Shown here in pieces: positions 34,650 through 43,569 of a DNA stretch of 64,000 nt. Each line of letters begins with the position of its first letter. The first letter of the stretch is position 1. This stretch comes from Chitinasiproducens palmae (GTDB lineage Bacteria; Pseudomonadota; Gammaproteobacteria; Burkholderiales; Burkholderiaceae), in the NCBI RefSeq assembly GCF_900095735.1, contig NZ_FNLO01000002.1:137626-201625 (forward strand). The letters run 5' to 3'. A model generated the notes under the pieces. It made no database searches. It saw nothing but the letters and a program-made list of their open reading frames with translations, and was not told the DNA's origin. The position numbers were made by a program, and so were the translations under genes.

Positions 34650-35059
34650 GCATCGTCCTGCCGGTCAGTCGTTGTCAAGCGCGCCCGGCATCGGATGCTC
34701 CTAAAGCTGTGAAGGGTGCCGCAGTCGTCGGAGCAGAAAATGGCTCGCAATGGCGCTCGCGATGAGAGCGGTCTTGGCTATATACTGCCAAAGAAGAACG
34801 ACAAAAAAATGCTTGTCAGAAAATTCGCGCGACGAATCAAGCGCACGTATTCAAATCCCCAAGACAGCCGACCATCGAGGCAGCCGCCTCGACGGGCACC
34901 CCGATAACGCGCAAACCCGAGCACGGCGTGTCGGCCGCGAAGCAGGATTTTCGTCGCCGAGACCGACGACGCATCATCCGCACGTGGCGGACATGATGCA
35001 TGCGTTGCATCACGTCGAGCCGCACGCGTTCGCGCGCCTCGCTGCCCCGCAGCACACGA
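34650..35059. other. Intergenic region with an AT-rich core
   Basis: 410 bases. The centre (about 34775-34860) is much richer in A/T than its surroundings, including a run of seven A. It contains one possible small gene (34740-34907). No terminator-like hairpin was found for either flanking gene. Confidence 0.5.
34740..34907 (+). CDS. Possible small basic protein
   Basis: 55 codons with a well-spaced GGAG six bases before the ATG. The product is Lys/Arg-rich (LPKKNDKKMLVRKFARRIKR) and ends in a Pro/Arg tail. The base composition is unlike the surrounding genome. It may be a real small gene or chance; no homologue is recognised. Confidence 0.25.
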   Translation: MARNGARDESGLGYILPKKNDKKMLVRKFARRIKRTYSNPQDSRPSRQPPRRAPR

Positions 35060-35980
35060 TCAGCCATCGGCCTGATGAAACATCTCACGAATCGTTTCCC
35101 TCAGCCAGGCAATGCCTGGATCGGCGGCAAACAGCGCGTGGGAGTGCACCTGGATCTCGATCGGTGGCAGGTCGAAGGGGAGCGGCAGGATTCGGAACGC
35201 ATCGCCACGATTGAAACGCTGCGCGATGCTCTTTGGGAAGATCACTGCTAGATCGGTGTGCAGGACGATTTCCGGAGCGACCACGAAATGCGGCAGGCGC
35301 AACGTCACGTCGCGTTTGAAGTCGAGTTGCTCCAGCCAGTGCTCGACCATCTGATGCCCGGTCGCCGTGGTACTGGCATACACATAGCGCAAGGACGCGA
35401 GATCGTTGCGATCAGGCGCGGCCTCGCGCAGCGGATGATCCGCGCGTATCACGCAGACGTGCTCGTCGACGAAAAGCTTGTGACTGATACAGCCGGCGTC
35501 GAGCCCTGGGACGTAGCCGAGCGCAAGGTCGACCTCGCCGGCGCGCATCGCCGCGCTGAGGCCGTCCAATGCGACGCTGACCACTTCGACGCGGATACCG
35601 CGGGCTTCGCGATCGAGCAGTGCGATAAGCGGCGGGAGGAAGTAGAACTCCGACATGTCGGACATTGACACGCGGAATACACGCTTCGCAGTGCCTGGAT
35701 CGAAGCGCGCCAACTGTTGTACTGCTTCGTTGATGATCGCGAACGCCTGCGAGAGCGGCGGGTGCAGCCGATAGGCGGCGTCTGTCGGCACCATGCCGCC
35801 CGGGGCACGGACGAATAACGGGTCGTCGAACAGGGTACGCAGCCGGCGCAGCGCGTGGCTGACCGCAGGCTGCGTCAGGCCAAGTCGCTGACCTGCCGCG
35901 GTAAGGCTGCGCAGATCCCAGATCGCGAGAAAGACGCGCAGCAGGTTCAGGTCGGTCGCGGCGGGATTCTGCTTGCTCAT
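35060..35980 (-). CDS. LysR-family transcriptional regulator
   Basis: 306 residues. The N-terminal winged helix-turn-helix (about 10-70) has the LysR pattern SLTAAGQRLGLTQPAVSHAL followed by RRLRTLFDDPLFVR. The effector-binding domain (about 95-300) contains the segment DLALGYVPGLDAGCISHKLF. It is the last gene of the minus-strand monooxygenase operon (76 bases after the EthD-like gene) and likely controls it. The sequence style is that of the NahR/DntR group of aromatic-catabolism regulators. Confidence 0.93.
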   Translation of the reverse strand: MSKQNPAATDLNLLRVFLAIWDLRSLTAAGQRLGLTQPAVSHALRRLRTLFDDPLFVRAPGGMVPTDAAYRLHPPLSQAFAIINEAVQQLARFDPGTAKRVFRVSMSDMSEFYFLPPLIALLDREARGIRVEVVSVALDGLSAAMRAGEVDLALGYVPGLDAGCISHKLFVDEHVCVIRADHPLREAAPDRNDLASLRYVYASTTATGHQMVEHWLEQLDFKRDVTLRLPHFVVAPEIVLHTDLAVIFPKSIAQRFNRGDAFRILPLPFDLPPIEIQVHSHALFAADPGIAWLRETIREMFHQADG

Positions 35981-36056
35981 CGAAAGGTAGCGGCGCCCGG
36001 CCCCGTCTGAGGTTGGTAAGCTGACCGTTCAACACCTGCCTTCGGACGATCGCGAT

Positions 36057-36764
36057 CTATTGTGCGAGCAGGTTACAGTAAGTGCTGTGCATTGCACAGT
36101 GCGGTGTGCCGCCGGCGAAGGGCGGCAACGCGTTGAAGTCGCGTCGCATTGCATCGCGTATCGGCGAGGCCAGTGCGACGGCCAGCGCGGCCGGGTCGTC
36201 GAAGACGACCTTGTTGCGCTGCATCGCATCGCTGCGGGTGAAAGGTAGTGATGTGGCGCTGTCTACCCGCGTGTAGATTTCAAGCTCGCGCAGGCCGGGC
36301 AGTTCGCGCATCAGCGGCGGATGATGCGCCAGGTAGTGCGATAGCCAGGCGTGCGGATCCTGTGCCGGACCCTCGTAGGTCACGAGGTAGCTGCAGCGGG
36401 ACGAAGCATCACGCGCTGGTGCAGGTGCCGCCAACGTGTAGCGGCGCACGCCCATTACCTGATACGTGCTCAGCGCCGCATGATGCGGTGCTGGCAGCGA
36501 TGATGCCAACGCACGCTGTATCGGGCCACCGTCGCGCGCGGCATGCTCCAGCGCGTCAAGCGCATCGAAGTACCACTGCACCACCCAGGCTGGCGCATCG
36601 CTTTTTTCGCTGATGCGGGGGTCCAATCCGGTCGCGCTTGCAATCGCACGGTGAACGATGATTTGTTGCAGGCCGGTGCCATCGACGGCGGCTTGCCGAA
36701 GCGTCGGAACGTCCGGTGCCGGCACGCCGCCATCAGCGGCGGCGGTGAATAGGCAAAGCTGCAT
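36057..36764 (-). CDS. EthD-domain/stress-barrel-like protein
   Basis: 235 residues. The C-terminal half resembles EthD-type ferredoxin-like barrels (YEGPAQDPHAWLSHYLAHHP, then LRELEIYTRV), small proteins that often accompany monooxygenases. The N-terminal half (about 1-115) looks like a divergent second barrel. The ATG chosen lies inside the flavin reductase gene, giving a 32-base overlap. A role in handling the monooxygenase product is inferred from the operon. No catalytic residues are identified. Confidence 0.65.
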   Translation of the reverse strand: MQLCLFTAAADGGVPAPDVPTLRQAAVDGTGLQQIIVHRAIASATGLDPRISEKSDAPAWVVQWYFDALDALEHAARDGGPIQRALASSLPAPHHAALSTYQVMGVRRYTLAAPAPARDASSRCSYLVTYEGPAQDPHAWLSHYLAHHPPLMRELPGLRELEIYTRVDSATSLPFTRSDAMQRNKVVFDDPAALAVALASPIRDAMRRDFNALPPFAGGTPHCAMHSTYCNLLAQ

Positions 36765-37284
36765 GGTCAGCGCTCCCGTGTGTAGCGGCGGGCATGCCCA
36801 GCCGATGAAACTGCCGGTCGAAATACACCAGGCTGGCCGCGCCATCGTCTATCGCGATGTCGTCGATCTCGACGAAAAACACGGCGTGCGAGCCAACCGT
36901 CTTGCTGTCGACGATCCTGCCCTCCAGGGCAACCAGCGCGTTGGCGAGCACCGGGGTACCCAACACGCCTGACATCCACGCACGCTGCTCGAACCGGTCT
37001 GCCATCGTGCATCCGGTCCTCCCGGCGAACAGGTTCGCCGTGTCGGTATCGTGGGCCGCCAACACGTTGATGCACACATGCCGATTGCCGCTCAGAACGG
37101 CGTGCGAATAGCTCGACCGGTTGACGCACGCGAGCATGGTCGGGGGGCTGTCGGTCACCGAGCACACCGCGCTTGCGGTGAAGCCACAGCGGCCATGCGG
37201 CCCGTCGGTGGTGATCACGTTGACGGCCGCCGCCAGCCTCGCCATGGCATCGCGGAATCGTTGCCTGTTGGCTTCTTCACTCAT
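36733..37284 (-). CDS. Flavin reductase, HpaC-like
   Basis: 183 residues of the flavin reductase-like FMN-binding family. It uses NAD(P)H to supply reduced flavin to the oxygenase encoded just upstream (18 bases). The conserved segments are RLAAAVNVITTDGPHGRCGF, TASAVCSVTDSPPTMLACVN and NRSSYSHAVL, followed by FCxNVL-type CINVLAAHD. The C-terminus (after residue 165) is unusual, ending with His/Arg-rich residues. Confidence 0.9.
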   Translation of the reverse strand: MSEEANRQRFRDAMARLAAAVNVITTDGPHGRCGFTASAVCSVTDSPPTMLACVNRSSYSHAVLSGNRHVCINVLAAHDTDTANLFAGRTGCTMADRFEQRAWMSGVLGTPVLANALVALEGRIVDSKTVGSHAVFFVEIDDIAIDDGAASLVYFDRQFHRLGMPAATHGSADHAALPIHRRR

Positions 37285-37302
37285 CAGGTGGCTCCGTCGC
37301 TG

Positions 37303-38526
37303 TCACGGGTAGGGCGAAGAGGGCGGCATGCCGACGAACAGTGCCCCCGCGGCGTCGTAGGTTCCCTCGCCGAGAAACGCGTGTTGCGTGACGACCATCG
37401 AATCGCGCACCAGCTTCTGGAAACGGCTCTCCTGGTAGATCGCATTGATGCCGCCCATCTTGTACGCCTGCATCACCACGCTGGCACCGGTGTGAGCCGC
37501 ATGGGTGGCTGAAAGGCGTAGCAGGTTGGCCTCCGTCGCATCGATCGGGTCGCCTCGCATGATCGTCTGCCAGGCACGCTCGGACGATTCGAGAAAGAAC
37601 GCCCGCGCGCTGCGCAACTGCGCCTCGCCTTGGGCGAGCCCGATGCGATAGTACGGACGATCCGCAAGACGCGGCGCGCCGGTCGTCGTCTTGGTAACGC
37701 CCGACAGATCCGCCAGCAGTTGCAGCGCCGCGCGGGCCAGTCCCAGGTTCACCGCTGCGTGGACCTGCGCCTGGTAGGCGACCGCCGGATAGCGGTACAG
37801 CGGTTCGTCGATGCATGCCGCGCCGCCTCGCACGAAGGTCCAGCGCTCGTCGACAAACTTGTCCGCCAGCTTCAGATCGTGACTGCCGGTCCCCCGCAAG
37901 CCGACAACTTTCCAGTTGTCGACGATTTCCACTTCGCTCGCCGGCAGGACGGCCGTGAAAGGTTTGCCGGCTTGCGGCGCCGCCGCACCGTCCGGCGCCG
38001 GCGTGCCACCGATGCCGACACCGATCCAATCCGCGCCTTTGCAGCCGCTTGCGAAGTGCCACTGGCCCGTGATCCGGTAGCCGCCGTCGACGCGATTCGC
38101 CTTCTGCAACGGATACAGTCCGCCTGCGAACACCTGATCCGGACCGGATGCATAGATATGCGCCTGCGTTTCCACCGGCAGCGCCGCGAGATAAGTGTTT
38201 GCGGAGCCGAACGCGGCCACCCAGGCGGCGGACCCGTCGGCGATTGCGATGCGTTCTAGGATTTCCAAGAAGCGTGGCGGCGGCATGCCGTCACCACCGA
38301 ACCGCTTCGGCGTGCTGGAGCGGAAGATGCCCGCCTCTTTCATCCGCTCGACCATGTCACGCGGGATGTACGATTGTGCGTCGAACTCGCCGCGTCGCTG
38401 CGCGATCTCGCCGACCAGCACATCCAGAGAAAGCCGGGGACGGTCAACCCGCGCCGCGGCGCGACGCTCGGCGCCCGCATCGGCGCTGTCCGTTGAGAGA
38501 TCTGTGTTTATATCGATTGCTTGCAT
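37303..38526 (-). CDS. Flavin-dependent monooxygenase, acyl-CoA dehydrogenase fold (HsaA/C2-hydroxylase type)
   Basis: 407 residues. It has the acyl-CoA dehydrogenase fold (segments RFLEILERIAIADGSAAWVA, ITGQWHFASGCKGADWIGVG and VGLRGTGSHDLKLAD), but the neighbouring flavin reductase points to a two-component hydroxylase that uses free reduced flavin and oxygen rather than a CoA ester. Such enzymes hydroxylate phenols or related compounds; the substrate is not evident. The start at 38526 avoids a Cys-rich stretch upstream. It follows the MHS transporter by 57 bases. Confidence 0.88.
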   Translation of the reverse strand: MQAIDINTDLSTDSADAGAERRAAARVDRPRLSLDVLVGEIAQRRGEFDAQSYIPRDMVERMKEAGIFRSSTPKRFGGDGMPPPRFLEILERIAIADGSAAWVAAFGSANTYLAALPVETQAHIYASGPDQVFAGGLYPLQKANRVDGGYRITGQWHFASGCKGADWIGVGIGGTPAPDGAAAPQAGKPFTAVLPASEVEIVDNWKVVGLRGTGSHDLKLADKFVDERWTFVRGGAACIDEPLYRYPAVAYQAQVHAAVNLGLARAALQLLADLSGVTKTTTGAPRLADRPYYRIGLAQGEAQLRSARAFFLESSERAWQTIMRGDPIDATEANLLRLSATHAAHTGASVVMQAYKMGGINAIYQESRFQKLVRDSMVVTQHAFLGEGTYDAAGALFVGMPPSSPYP

Positions 38527-38583
38527 GCTCGGAAACCTCAGTGCAGATGTTTTGCAGGATGCCTGCCGCGCCACGCACGGCGT

Positions 38584-39912
38584 TCAGCGCGCCTCGCGGC
38601 GGAACTGTTCGCGCATCGCCTTTGGATAGGTCTCGCGTGCAAAGCACGTGGCGATGACGGTGATCAGGCCGAGGGCGCCGAGATAGATCGCGACCGGCGC
38701 GCCGCTGCGATAGTGCGAGAGCAGGGCGGTGGCGATCACGGGCGACAGACCGCCGCCGAGCACGGAAGAGATTTCCCGTCCGATGCCCAAGCCCGAAAAG
38801 CGTAGATGGACCGGCAGCATTTCGCTGATGAAGGCCGGCTGCGCACCTTCCAGGATGCCGAGCGTGACGCTGTTGGCCAAAATCAGCGCGGCGAGAATCT
38901 TCCAGTGCTCGCCGGAGCCGAGCAGCACGAAATAGGGCCAGGCGACCAGCACCATGCACAGCGCGCCGGCAAGGTAGACCGGCTTGCGGCCAACCTTGTC
39001 GGTGATGTGACCCACGAGCAGGGACACCGGGATCATCAGCAGCATTGACAGCGTCAGTCCGCCGAGTATCCAGCTCGACTTGATGCCGAGGAATTGGCCG
39101 TAGGCAATCGAGAACGCAAAGAAGATGTACGACGCGCCGCCTTCGCCGAAACGCAAGCCGAACACAGTCAGCACTTCGCGCGGACATTGACGCAGCACGT
39201 CGAGAACAGGCATCCGGCTCTCGTGCCGCGTTTCCTTGACCTGCGCGAAATCAGCGCTCTCGCCGACCGACCGGCGCATCCACAAGCCGAGCACGACGAG
39301 AGCCACGCTCGCCAGGAACGGCACGCGCCATCCCCAGCTCTGGAAATCATCGGCGCTCAATTGCTGCGCGAGCAGGAACGCGCCGGTCGACAGTACGAAG
39401 CCGAACGCGGCGCCCGACGGACTCCACGCCGCAAGGGCGCCGCGGCGTGTCGGCGGTGCATTCTCGTGTATCAACAGGATGCTGCCGCTCCACTCGCCAC
39501 CCGCGGCGAGGCCTTGCAGAATCCGTAGCAGTACTAGGAGAATCGGGGCGGCGATACCGATCTGGTGGTAGGTCGGCAGCAGTCCCATCAGCACGGTGGC
39601 GGTCCCCATCGTGAGAAGCGTCGCCATCATCACGACCTTGCGGCCATATCGGTCACCGATGTGGCCGCACAGCATGCCGCCGATCGGACGCGCGATGAAA
39701 CCCACCGTGAAGCCGCCGAATGCCGCAATCGTGCCCGTCAGCGGATCGTTGCCGACCGGGAAGAACAGCTTGCCGAACACGAGGGCGGCGGCCGTGCCGT
39801 AGAGGAAGAAGTCATACCATTCGAGGATCTGGCCCAGCACTGCGGTGGCGACGGCTCGTCGCAACATGCTGCTGCGTTGCAACGGGACTTGCGCGGTCGT
39901 GGATGCGCTCAT
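38584..39912 (-). CDS. MHS-family MFS transporter (metabolite:H+ symporter)
   Basis: 442 residues with 12 membrane helices. The MHS hallmarks are QILEWYDFFLYGTAAALVFG at the start, GHIGDRYGRKVVMM after helix 2, and ILQGLAAGGEWSGSILLIHE. The family takes up small acids such as shikimate, alpha-ketoglutarate, proline or aromatic acids. It is first in the operon with the flavin monooxygenase, so it probably imports that enzyme's substrate. Confidence 0.92.
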   Translation of the reverse strand: MSASTTAQVPLQRSSMLRRAVATAVLGQILEWYDFFLYGTAAALVFGKLFFPVGNDPLTGTIAAFGGFTVGFIARPIGGMLCGHIGDRYGRKVVMMATLLTMGTATVLMGLLPTYHQIGIAAPILLVLLRILQGLAAGGEWSGSILLIHENAPPTRRGALAAWSPSGAAFGFVLSTGAFLLAQQLSADDFQSWGWRVPFLASVALVVLGLWMRRSVGESADFAQVKETRHESRMPVLDVLRQCPREVLTVFGLRFGEGGASYIFFAFSIAYGQFLGIKSSWILGGLTLSMLLMIPVSLLVGHITDKVGRKPVYLAGALCMVLVAWPYFVLLGSGEHWKILAALILANSVTLGILEGAQPAFISEMLPVHLRFSGLGIGREISSVLGGGLSPVIATALLSHYRSGAPVAIYLGALGLITVIATCFARETYPKAMREQFRREAR

Positions 39913-40338
39913 GTGTGTGCTCACTGTTGGCGGCGATGTCGTGGAGACGCGGTTTTGGCGGCCTCCGCAAGGCATCCGCTAGCGCAAAGACGGCGGTTGG
40001 AGTCGAGGAGGGGTGAGACACGATAGGGAGGACGGGGCGGTGCGGTCAAATTCGGGACAAAAATACGAGACATGAACCGGATTTATGTCGGTAACAACCC
40101 GGGGTGGCCATGCTTGCGCGGGGCGGCGCTTCCCTGCTGCTCGCGACGGCGAGATGCAGTCCGTCAGGCGTGCGGCGTGTCGGCGTGGCGCACGTCGACG
40201 GCGCCTGGTCCGACGGGCGAAGTGCGCGCCATCGCATCATCAATGCGATCAATGACGGGTCCTATATTTGATAAATTTCCAATGCTTTTTGTTAGTCCTT
40301 AGACTGCGGTGAGACCATAACAACTGGAAACGCCCCGC
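39913..40338. other. Control region between divergent MHS transporters
   Basis: 426 bases between head-to-head genes. The stretch 40255-40320 is AT-rich and likely holds the promoter of the plus-strand gene (for example TTGATA at 40268 and TTAGACT near 40299). LysR-type sites could lie here, but no clear long palindrome was found. Confidence 0.5.
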
Positions 40339-41676
40339 ATGACATCAGAGAACACCGGTGCCCGAGTCGCCGGGCCGACTGCAAGCGGTCCGTATGACCG
40401 AGCGGTGATGCGTAGAACGCTCGTCGCTTCCGTTGCCGGCAATGCCATGGAGTGGTACGACTTTTTCATCTATGGCACTGCCGCGGCCCTCGTCTTCGGC
40501 CAGCTCTTCTTCCCGAAGAACGGCGACCCGTTGATCGGCACGCTTGGCGCGTTTGCCGCCTTCGCGATGGGGTTTGTGGCGCGGCCGCTGGGTGGCATCG
40601 TGTTCGGCCATATCGGAGACCGACTGGGTCGCAAGACGTCGCTGGTCTGGACGCTGCTGTTGATGGGCGTGGCGACTTTCGGGATCGGGCTGCTGCCGAC
40701 TTACGAATCGGCGGGCATCCTTTCCCCGATTCTGCTGGTCGTGCTGCGGGTGGTGCAAGGCATCGCGTCGGGTGGCGAGTGGGGCGGCGGCGTATTGATG
40801 ATCAGCGAGAATGCCGATGAGCGGAACCGCGGCTACCTGTCGGCTTGGAGTCAGTTGGGCGTCGGCGGTGGCTTCGTGCTCGCCTCCGCCGCTTTCCTCG
40901 CGGTGCAGGCGCTGCCGCACGAGCAGTTCATGAGTTGGGGATGGCGCCTGCCGTTTCTCGGCAGCGTCGTGATCTTCGTTCTGGGCATCTACATCCGCCG
41001 CCGTTTGCCTGAGAGCCACGACTTTGCGGAGGCGGCCCAGAAGGACAAGACGACGCATCTGCCGGTGGTCGAGGTGATCCGCCGCCATCCGAAGGAGATC
41101 CTCGTCGCAATGGGGCTGCGTTTCGCGGAAAACGGTGGCGCCTACATCTTCCTGGCGTTCTCGCTGGTGTACGCGAAGTATGTCGGCATTCCGAACGCAA
41201 TCATGCTGACTGGCGTCACCGTCGCGATGGTGGTCGAGATGGCGGCGATGCTGGCGTGGGGTTGGCTGTCGGACCGCATCGGTCGCAAGCCGGTTTACCT
41301 GATCGGCGCGGTCGGCTTGATGGTGGTGGCCTTCCCGTTCTTCTGGCTGCTCGACACGCGTCAGCCCGTGATGATCTACTTCGCGCTGATCCTCGGCACC
41401 GCCGTGTGCCACGGCGCGATGATCGGGACACTGCCGGCACTGATCACCGAGTTGTTCTCGACCGAGGTGCGCTACTCCGGCGTTGCGTTGGGACACGAAG
41501 TTGCGTCGGTCTTCGCCGGCGGTTTGTCGCCGGTGATCGCGACGGCCTTGCTGGAGCGGTATCACGCGGCCTGGCCGGTGGCAGTGTTCCTGATGATCCT
41601 TGGACTGATCACGGTGATCACGCTCCTGGTCAGCCGCGAGCCACGACGAGTCGTCACAAGCCGGGTTACGGCCTGA
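40339..41676 (+). CDS. MHS-family MFS transporter (metabolite:H+ symporter)
   Basis: 445 residues, a close relative of the transporter encoded head-to-head at 38584-39912. It shows the same signatures: NAMEWYDFFIYGTAAALVFG, GHIGDRLGRKTSLV, and VVQGIASGGEWGGGVLMISE. It ends before a strong terminator and so is transcribed alone. Two related importers back to back suggest duplication and uptake of two similar carboxylates. Confidence 0.92.
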   Translation: MTSENTGARVAGPTASGPYDRAVMRRTLVASVAGNAMEWYDFFIYGTAAALVFGQLFFPKNGDPLIGTLGAFAAFAMGFVARPLGGIVFGHIGDRLGRKTSLVWTLLLMGVATFGIGLLPTYESAGILSPILLVVLRVVQGIASGGEWGGGVLMISENADERNRGYLSAWSQLGVGGGFVLASAAFLAVQALPHEQFMSWGWRLPFLGSVVIFVLGIYIRRRLPESHDFAEAAQKDKTTHLPVVEVIRRHPKEILVAMGLRFAENGGAYIFLAFSLVYAKYVGIPNAIMLTGVTVAMVVEMAAMLAWGWLSDRIGRKPVYLIGAVGLMVVAFPFFWLLDTRQPVMIYFALILGTAVCHGAMIGTLPALITELFSTEVRYSGVALGHEVASVFAGGLSPVIATALLERYHAAWPVAVFLMILGLITVITLLVSREPRRVVTSRVTA

Positions 41677-41695
41677 GCGGTCTTCGTTCGGAGCG

Positions 41696-41735
41696 GGCAA
41701 GGGGCGCATCCGCAAGGTGGGATGTGCCTCTTGCC
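41696..41735 (+). terminator. Strong terminator after the MHS transporter
   Basis: Sixteen-bp stem (arms 41696-41711 and 41720-41735) with two G-T wobbles and an 8-base loop, 20 bases after the stop codon and followed by ATTTAT. Confidence 0.8.
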
Positions 41736-42374
41736 ATTTATGCTGTCGGTGGTCGCCTGCCTGGTCTTGTGTCGCGCTGCTGTATCTCATTGGGGGGCGC
41801 GTGCGATGTCGGGCTGGCCGCGGCCAGCGGGGCTCTGTTTGACGTGTTGGTGCCGCGTAGCGAGCCGGGGCCGACCCCACACCGGTCCAATGCAAGCGCG
41901 TGGGGCCGATTAGAAGCCGCCGAGAGGCCGAATACAGGCTGGGTAGCGGTCGGGCGGAAGCCCGGGATCGGTCGTCGAATCGGTTGCGTGAGACAGGCCA
42001 CACGATGCGCGATGCACGCATTCGGTCGTCGCAACTCGTGGCGCATTCCGCGGCGCATGCAGTCCATCGCAGCCGGTGTGTGCCGCGAATCGACGCGAGA
42101 CTTTGCGGGTCATCCTCGTCGGGTTCAACGCACGACCGGTGGCGTCGGGAGGCGACGGGTGGCGTTGAGGGCGATAGAGGCGATAAAGGCCTCAGCAGAA
42201 GCGCAAGCGCGCGGCGCGGTGAGGTGTTGCGGTGGGGTGTCGCGGTGGGGTATCGCGGTAATGTGCCGGGCTGGGGCTCGCAGGTGCCGGGCAGTCGGCA
42301 GAGCCGAGTTAGGCAGTGCATTGGCTTGCCGCGTGAGGTGCGCGCACCGGTTCGACACGAGGCTCAGATGAAAG
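41736..42374. other. Intergenic stretch between terminator and amidase
   Basis: About 640 bases with no supported gene between two convergent units. Frames here lack ribosome sites. It contains a short tandem repeat at 42216-42267. Confidence 0.55.
42216..42267. repeat. Four imperfect 13-bp tandem repeats
   Basis: Units based on GCGGTGGGGTGTC start at 42216, 42229, 42242 and 42255; the middle two differ at one base. Non-coding, no evident function. Confidence 0.75.
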
Positions 42375-42397
42375 CGCCCGGCTGGATCAGCCGGGCG
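42375..42397 (-). terminator. Terminator after the amidase gene
   Basis: Perfect 10-bp stem (CGCCCGGCTG/CAGCCGGGCG) with a 3-base loop, 14 bases beyond the amidase stop, followed on the minus strand by CTTTC. It ends the SnoaL-amidase transcript. Confidence 0.7.
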
Positions 42398-42411
42398 AAG
42401 ACGACGTCAGG

Positions 42412-43569
42412 TCAGGCGCGGTTGGCGATTGCCCGTTCGATGAACGCGGCGATCTCGCAGACTTTCTCGTCGGCACCGTGTCGTCCGACAATCTGTAAGC
42501 CGGCCTTGATGTCGCTGCCTTCGATTGGGATCGGCAGTGAAAGCGCGGGGTGACCGGTCAAATTGAATGGTCGGATGAAGAACGAGGTTCTGATGACCGG
42601 GACGCCATTTCTTGCTTCGTCGACGGTGATCGGCAAAGACGGCATGGTCGGAAGCACGATCGCGTCGACCTGACGCAGTTGTTCGTCGACCTGCGCCGTG
42701 AACCGTTCGCGTACTGTTTCGGCCCGAGCGAGGTCGTCCGCGCTCGTGTTGCGCGCGAGTGCAAGGCGAGCCTCAAGGTCGGCGCCGAGCACATTGCGCC
42801 CTACAAACTCGCCAAACGCGCGGGCGGTCTCGGCGTTGATCACGGTCAGGCCAGCATCGAATGCATCTTCGATGCCGGTCAGATCGACCGGCCGTTGCGC
42901 CAGCCCGGTCCGTGCCAACGCCGCCGCGACAGCAGCATTGATCGCCGGATCGGCTTCGCCGCGATACACCCCCAGCGTGAACGGCTGTCCAGTGCGCGCC
43001 GCGGCGTCGTCGACCGCCGCCGGCGACAGGTCGAAGTCGGGTGCGATCGCTTGCATGACGGCGACCAGCGTCTTCATGTCGCGCGCGAAAGGTCCCACAC
43101 AGTCGAGCGTGCTCTCGCGCGGCGTGACACCCTGCCGGCTGACGCGGCCGAACGTGGGTTTCAAGCCGATGACCCCGCAGAAGGCCGCCGGCCCGCGGAT
43201 CGAGCCGCCGGTGTCCGTGCCAATCGCGGCATCGACCAATGCGGCGCCCACGGCCGCCGCCGAGCCACTCGACGATCCGCCGGGCACGCGTTCCGGTGCT
43301 TGCGGATTGGTCGGCGTTCCGGTGAACGCGTTGATGCCGGTCATGCCGAAGGCAAGCTCGTGCATGTTCGCCTTGCCGACGATTTGCCAGCCGGCTGCAA
43401 GCAGGCGGCTCACCACCTCGGCATGCTGGGCGGCGGGCGGGGCGTCGGCCAACGCACGGCTACCGGCTTGCGTCGGCATGCCGGCGATGTCGATGCAGTC
43501 CTTGACAGCGATCGTCAAGCCGTTGCTGTGGGCGCCATTGAGTTCGAAGCGGGCAATCAGTTCATTCAT
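42412..43569 (-). CDS. Amidase (amidase-signature family)
   Basis: 385 residues, a short but complete amidase-signature enzyme that hydrolyses an amide to acid and ammonia. The Ser-Ser-Lys triad is present: Lys 23 in LTIAVKDCIDIAG, the Ser cluster GGSSSGS at 97-103, and the nucleophile Ser 123 in GTDTGGSIR. Overlap with the SnoaL-like gene (ATGA) shows coupling. Its place after the ring-hydroxylating oxygenase genes suggests an aromatic amide or a nitrogen-containing intermediate as substrate, but this is inference. Confidence 0.92.
   Translation of the reverse strand: MNELIARFELNGAHSNGLTIAVKDCIDIAGMPTQAGSRALADAPPAAQHAEVVSRLLAAGWQIVGKANMHELAFGMTGINAFTGTPTNPQAPERVPGGSSSGSAAAVGAALVDAAIGTDTGGSIRGPAAFCGVIGLKPTFGRVSRQGVTPRESTLDCVGPFARDMKTLVAVMQAIAPDFDLSPAAVDDAAARTGQPFTLGVYRGEADPAINAAVAAALARTGLAQRPVDLTGIEDAFDAGLTVINAETARAFGEFVGRNVLGADLEARLALARNTSADDLARAETVRERFTAQVDEQLRQVDAIVLPTMPSLPITVDEARNGVPVIRTSFFIRPFNLTGHPALSLPIPIEGSDIKAGLQIVGRHGADEKVCEIAAFIERAIANRA

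Noticed and set aside
40345-42321. A 658-codon minus-strand open frame opposite the MHS transporter
   Set aside because: It is the antisense shadow of a GC-rich gene: Arg/His/Gln-rich, without domains, while the plus strand encodes a clear transporter.
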